Positions 5,989 to 9,013 of a DNA stretch of 9,013 bases are shown piece by piece. The DNA comes from a bacterium (GTDB taxonomy: Bacteria > Babelota > Babeliae > Babelales > JABDEC01). Location: assembly GCA_947486885.1 (NCBI GenBank), contig CANKVQ010000015.1, forward strand, positions 1 through 9,013, read 5' to 3'. The notes below the pieces were generated by a model that made no database searches, was not told the DNA's origin, and saw only the letters and a list, made by a program, of their open reading frames with translations. Numbering within the stretch: the first letter of the stretch is position 1; each line of letters starts with the position of its first letter. A program made the position numbers and the translations under genes.

Positions 5989-6020
5989 TAAATTTTTTGC
6001 TTTGTAAATTTTTTGCTTTG
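5989..6020. repeat. Perfect 16-base tandem duplication
   Basis: TAAATTTTTTGCTTTG occurs twice with no gap, at 5989-6004 and 6005-6020. It lies just after the yicC stop. The end of the second copy supplies the first three bases of a possible -35 box. It looks like a recent slippage or duplication product. Confidence 0.9.
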
Positions 6021-6045
6021 ACTTATCAAAATTAAATGTTAGCTT
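6018..6045 (+). promoter_or_regulatory. Weak candidate promoter for the beta-helix gene pair
   Basis: TTGACT (6018-6023) is a near-perfect -35 box. The best partner is TAGCTT (6040-6045) at 16 bases, which is a poor -10. Initiation would fall near 6052, about 40 bases before the GTG start. The 113-base gap and the change of gene type make a promoter likely somewhere here, but this exact placement is uncertain. Confidence 0.3.
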
Positions 6046-6093
6046 CCAAAACTGAGTGGTAGATCTTACCCCTTATTTTTGGGAGACTAGTTT

Positions 6094-7371
6094 GTGACAA
6101 TTTTATATCGCTTACTATTTGCTATTTTAGTTATTTTAAATCTAAACTTTTCAGCTATTAATAGTTGCGCAACACCCTATTGTTGCTCAACACGTGATGG
6201 CAGCGGTCCAACTCCACCAGTTCCACCTGTTCCCGGTGTCGCTGGCATTTCATTTATGAATAGTTTGGGAAATCATAATGGCCCCTCTGTTGGAAATATT
6301 GGTGGTAATATTAGTACCACTGGTGTAACCGCATATATTACTAAAAAAAATGCTGATGACTGTCTAAATATTCAAACACCCGGCGTTTATCTTTTAGCCG
6401 AATCACTAATATTACCAGACAATGACAGCGATGATTTTGATGGATGTACATCTGGTATTACAATTTCCACTAGTGATGTCACGATTGATCTAAATGGTTT
6501 TTCGATTAATTATGGCGGCCAAACTGGTCCGCCTTTTCAATTTCATGGCATTAAAATTGCCCCAGGCGTTAAAAACATTACCATTAAAAATGGCGCTATT
6601 CGTGGTTTCACTGGCTCTGGAATCTATGCTGCCAGTACGACTGGCACAGCAGGCGCTATCCAACAAATCGTACTTTGCGATTTAATGATTCAAGATAATG
6701 CCGCAGGGGTCACCTTTGATGGCACACTTAATCCTTTAAAATTAGTTCATATTACCACTAGTACCATCTCATCGAATAAATCATATGGTGTAAGTTATAC
6801 TAGTGTTAATACTGGCAAATTTTCGAGTGTTACTACTAGTGAAAATAGTAACAGTGCTGGTCATGCACACGGTATTTGGCTAGCCAACTGTAACAATATC
6901 GATCTTTATGCTGCAGATACTGAAAAAAATACGGCTACCGGTGGCACTGGTTATGGTGTTTTAGCAGACACCTGCAACAAAATAAATATCTATAGTAGTA
7001 ACGCTAATTATAATACTGGCGACACTGAAATTGGCTCTTATGGGATCGCACTGGTAAATAGCACTAATAGCACACTCGACAGTAATACTGTTGGTGAGAA
7101 TAATATTGGTTTTTACGACAACGCCAGTCCCACTAGTAACCTATATATTAGAAATTTTGCTAAACGAAATGGTCCTTTTACTAGTCCGGCACCAGCATCC
7201 AACTCAACTTTATTAACAAATTACAATATTATAGCGGCTCCTGGCGGCGTAGCAGTTGATCATGATTCTAACACCACAGCCTTAAATAAATTTATTAAAA
7301 AACCATCAATTCATGCACCCCATGACGCAGACAATGCTGGTACATATTGGAACTATTCATTTACTGATTAA
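6094..7371 (+). CDS. Secreted right-handed parallel beta-helix repeat protein
   Basis: The 425-residue protein begins with a Sec signal peptide (hydrophobic core LLFAILVILNL). Cleavage is plausible after SCA (residue 26); INSC at 22-25 is a poor lipobox. After CCSTRDGSG comes a short Pro-rich linker (PTPPVPPVPG). The beta-helix opens with VYLLAESLIL (99-107), ITISTSDVTIDLNGFSI (122-138) and NITIKNGAIRGFTGSGI (161-177), typical of NosD/PbH1-type helices. Rungs then start at Tyr/His-Gly residues 231, 259, 287 and 316. The start is GTG, with GGGAG eight bases upstream; no ATG fits. I see no catalytic signature of polysaccharide lyases, so binding, adhesion or enzyme activity are all open. It is 15 bases before a related gene and probably forms an operon with it. 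Such proteins are common in Dependentiae-like genomes, to my knowledge. Confidence 0.85.
   Translation: MTILYRLLFAILVILNLNFSAINSCATPYCCSTRDGSGPTPPVPPVPGVAGISFMNSLGNHNGPSVGNIGGNISTTGVTAYITKKNADDCLNIQTPGVYLLAESLILPDNDSDDFDGCTSGITISTSDVTIDLNGFSINYGGQTGPPFQFHGIKIAPGVKNITIKNGAIRGFTGSGIYAASTTGTAGAIQQIVLCDLMIQDNAAGVTFDGTLNPLKLVHITTSTISSNKSYGVSYTSVNTGKFSSVTTSENSNSAGHAHGIWLANCNNIDLYAADTEKNTATGGTGYGVLADTCNKINIYSSNANYNTGDTEIGSYGIALVNSTNSTLDSNTVGENNIGFYDNASPTSNLYIRNFAKRNGPFTSPAPASNSTLLTNYNIIAAPGGVAVDHDSNTTALNKFIKKPSIHAPHDADNAGTYWNYSFTD
6784..7107 (+). repeat. Tyr-Gly-led beta-helix rung repeats in the 425-residue protein
   Basis: Units begin YGVSY (residue 231), HGIWL (259), YGVLA (287), YGIAL (316) and IGFYD (338), with spacings of 28, 28, 29 and 22 residues. 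Each carries one or two hydrophobic strands followed by Asn- or Ser-rich turns (SENSNS, EKNTAT, NYNTGD, GENN). The repeat is at protein level; the DNA copies have diverged. Confidence 0.75.
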
Positions 7372-7386
7372 AGTTGGAAAATTAAC

Positions 7387-9000
7387 ATGTCCAAGAAATT
7401 TAAAATTTATGTACTGACAATTAGCTTAACCAGCTTACTATGTTTACCCTATCCAGAATTACAAACTGGCTCGCGTGATATACCAGCTACGATTATTGCT
7501 ACTAATTCTAAGCCAATTTCACAAACTTCAATTACTGATCAAAATTCCACTACTTTACCGAATGGGATCCCGCATGTCATCGATAAGCCTGGACAATATT
7601 ATCTCACCGGCCCATTGGTTTATAGCCCCAAAAGTCCAGGTGATATCATTATATCGATTGAGGCTAATGATGTGGTACTTGATTTAGCTTCATATACGAT
7701 CAGTGCTGATCCGACGGAATTTCTAGATGTAACTTGCATAAATATTGCTGACAATAAACACAATATTCATATTCTCAATGGTCGGCTTAATCAAGTCACT
7801 GGCGTGGGTATTAATATTAGCCCCAACTGTTCTTCAATTTATATCAGCGATATGATTATTAGAAATTGCAACTTAGGTGGCATTGTAGCTGATTTAGTCC
7901 GTAATATCTTCTTAGATAACGTAAATATTGCCAATTGCAATGGCGATGGTACTAGCGCCGGAACTGGTGAAGCGGTTGGCATGCTATTAATAGACATAAC
8001 TTTTTTATCAGCCAATAATTGCACCTTTAATTCTTGTACCAGTGCTTTACGTGATGGCACTGGTGTCAAACTAGTCTCTAATGTGCTATATAGCAATGAC
8101 TGTAATTTTAAAGATTGTACTGCTTGTCATAATGGCACCAGTGATGATAAACATAAGGCATATGGTTTTAGATTAGAAAATACACGCACCTGTACTTTTA
8201 AAAATTGTACCGCTACAGACAATGGCCTAGCTAACGGTAATTTAAATTCATATGGTTTTGCTTTTGCAAATGGCCATAACAATATGTGTTATAACTGCCT
8301 AGCGACCTCTAACAAAATCACTCAAACCAATGGCGCCACTTATGGTTTTTATTTAACTGGCGCCACCAATCACTATTTTGAAAACTGTGAAGCTCGCAAT
8401 CAAGATGCTTCTGAAGCAGCTAGTGGTTCGGCCTATGGTTTTTATGCTAGTGCTGGTACCGGCAACTCTTTCTACAAATGTAAATCACATGGCAATTGTG
8501 CTGGCTATATTGTCTTGTCACGTGGTGGACCATCTAGCAATCCCATCGCGGCCGGTTTTGCCATAGAAAATGACGAGACGAGATCATCAATTGAAGCTTG
8601 TGATGCTAGTGCTAATAATGGCAATGCTGGCGAAGCTTATGGGATTAAGCTTGGTCAAGTTAGTGGTGACAATCCTACTTTTTGTTTTATTAATAATAAC
8701 CGCTTAATGAACAATTTTGGCCCAATAGCACAATATGGACTAAAAGATTTTAGCCCCAACAGCTTAAACTTGATTACACGTAATCAAGCATTTGCCCAAG
8801 GTCCAGTTTTTCGTAGTAATCCAACTTGTACTGATACTGGCTTTATGAACTTTATGATCTCGTATGCTGATCCTGAGAATAATAAAATTAATAATATTTT
8901 AGTGGAAGGCGACCGCGCTGAATTAAAAGTATTTTCTACCGCTGCACCATTAGATAATTTATCAATTTTTTATTCTGAAGATATTTCTGGATCAGTTTAA
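7387..9000 (+). CDS. Secreted cysteine-rich right-handed parallel beta-helix repeat protein
   Basis: The 537-residue protein begins with a signal peptide (MSKKFKIYVLTISLTSLLCL); the cleavage site is unclear and LTSLLC is not a good lipobox. A Ser/Thr-rich linker (about 30-57) leads to GQYYLTGPLVY (69-79), IIISIEANDVVLDLASYTI (87-105) and NIHILNGRLNQVTGVGI (126-142), which match the neighbouring 425-residue protein segment by segment and mark the two as paralogues. Rungs of 29-39 residues, led by A-Y-G-F or A-G-F, run from 259 to about 418. One cysteine recurs at the same place in each (C244, C274, C304, C334, C365, C405). The last ~80 residues do not show this repeat and may be a C-terminal cap or a surface or secretion element. 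The weak ribosome site GGAAA and the 15-base gap suggest co-translation with the upstream gene. The target or activity is unknown. Confidence 0.85.
   Translation: MSKKFKIYVLTISLTSLLCLPYPELQTGSRDIPATIIATNSKPISQTSITDQNSTTLPNGIPHVIDKPGQYYLTGPLVYSPKSPGDIIISIEANDVVLDLASYTISADPTEFLDVTCINIADNKHNIHILNGRLNQVTGVGINISPNCSSIYISDMIIRNCNLGGIVADLVRNIFLDNVNIANCNGDGTSAGTGEAVGMLLIDITFLSANNCTFNSCTSALRDGTGVKLVSNVLYSNDCNFKDCTACHNGTSDDKHKAYGFRLENTRTCTFKNCTATDNGLANGNLNSYGFAFANGHNNMCYNCLATSNKITQTNGATYGFYLTGATNHYFENCEARNQDASEAASGSAYGFYASAGTGNSFYKCKSHGNCAGYIVLSRGGPSSNPIAAGFAIENDETRSSIEACDASANNGNAGEAYGIKLGQVSGDNPTFCFINNNRLMNNFGPIAQYGLKDFSPNSLNLITRNQAFAQGPVFRSNPTCTDTGFMNFMISYADPENNKINNILVEGDRAELKVFSTAAPLDNLSIFYSEDISGSV
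8161..8637 (+). repeat. Tandem beta-helix rungs with a cysteine ladder
   Basis: Five successive units start at residues 259, 289, 319, 350 and 389, with lengths 30, 30, 31, 39 and 29; a sixth begins at 418. The shared pattern is Y-G-F-x-[LFA], then F/Y-x-N/K-C-x-A about 12 residues on. The DNA word TATGGTTTT recurs at 8161, 8251, 8341 and 8434, spaced 90, 90 and 93 bases, so these copies are the most alike. The 39-residue unit contains an insertion around SRGGPSSNP. Confidence 0.85.
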
Positions 9001-9013
9001 AATAAAAATAAGT

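Noticed and set aside
5979..5998. Hairpin followed by T run after yicC as a terminator
   Set aside because: The only stem is AAAATTT/AAATTTT, made purely of A-T pairs, so it would be too weak for a Rho-independent terminator.
6157..6168. Lipoprotein signal (INSC) in the first beta-helix protein
   Set aside because: Asn at -2 fits the lipobox poorly, and a normal signal-peptidase site after residue 26 is equally good.
6494..6685. Short plus-strand frame inside the first beta-helix gene (and similar ones at 7475-7687 and 8378-8566)
   Set aside because: These are out-of-frame shadows of a well-supported gene.
7839..8096. Minus-strand open frame inside the second beta-helix gene
   Set aside because: It is a shadow of the repeated, stop-poor beta-helix codons; it has no family resemblance and no context.
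8161..8637. CRISPR-like regular repeats
   Set aside because: The repeated word is short, the 90-base period is a whole number of codons, and the units encode beta-helix rungs in a continuous reading frame.

Overview
The window is an AT-rich bacterial segment with tightly packed genes. It carries bacterial core genes (rodA, ruvB, yebC, yicC, two tRNAs with encoded CCA ends) next to secreted beta-helix repeat proteins, an alpha/beta hydrolase and what looks like the start of an NlpC/P60-type exported protein. This mix suggests a small-genome, host-associated or intracellular lineage. Candidate phylum Dependentiae (Babeliae, formerly TM6) is my best guess, because its genomes are rich in such beta-helix proteins. 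That assignment is inference; no rRNA or other phylogenetic marker was tested.

Layout. Bases 1-1288 hold two minus-strand genes: a C-terminally cut exported protein (1-269) and an alpha/beta hydrolase (350-1288). Bases 1289-1424 are a divergent promoter region with back-to-back sigma70-like promoters around a 10-base palindrome. Everything after that is on the plus strand: tRNA-His(GTG), a 70-residue two-helix membrane protein, tRNA-Pro(TGG), an 81-residue His/Asn-rich hydrophilic protein, then rodA, ruvB, yebC and yicC with gaps of only 6 to 22 bases. No terminator is visible between tRNA-His and yicC, so the block may be read from promoters in front of the tRNAs. After a 113-base gap with a perfect 16-base tandem duplication and a possible promoter come two adjacent secreted right-handed beta-helix proteins (6094-7371 and 7387-9000), which are related to each other.

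How they work together. RodA polymerises peptidoglycan glycan strands, RuvB drives Holliday-junction branch migration, YebC is a translation or transcription regulator, and YicC is an endoribonuclease. Apart from sharing an apparent operon they have no obvious common pathway. The beta-helix pair is the accessory part. Both proteins have N-terminal signal-like segments and repeated rungs that begin with Tyr-Gly; the second also has a regular cysteine ladder. Their targets are unknown. I see no CRISPR array, insertion sequence, phage gene or recognisable defence system. The strongest unexplained signals are the beta-helix pair, the tRNA-led operon architecture and the divergent promoter region.
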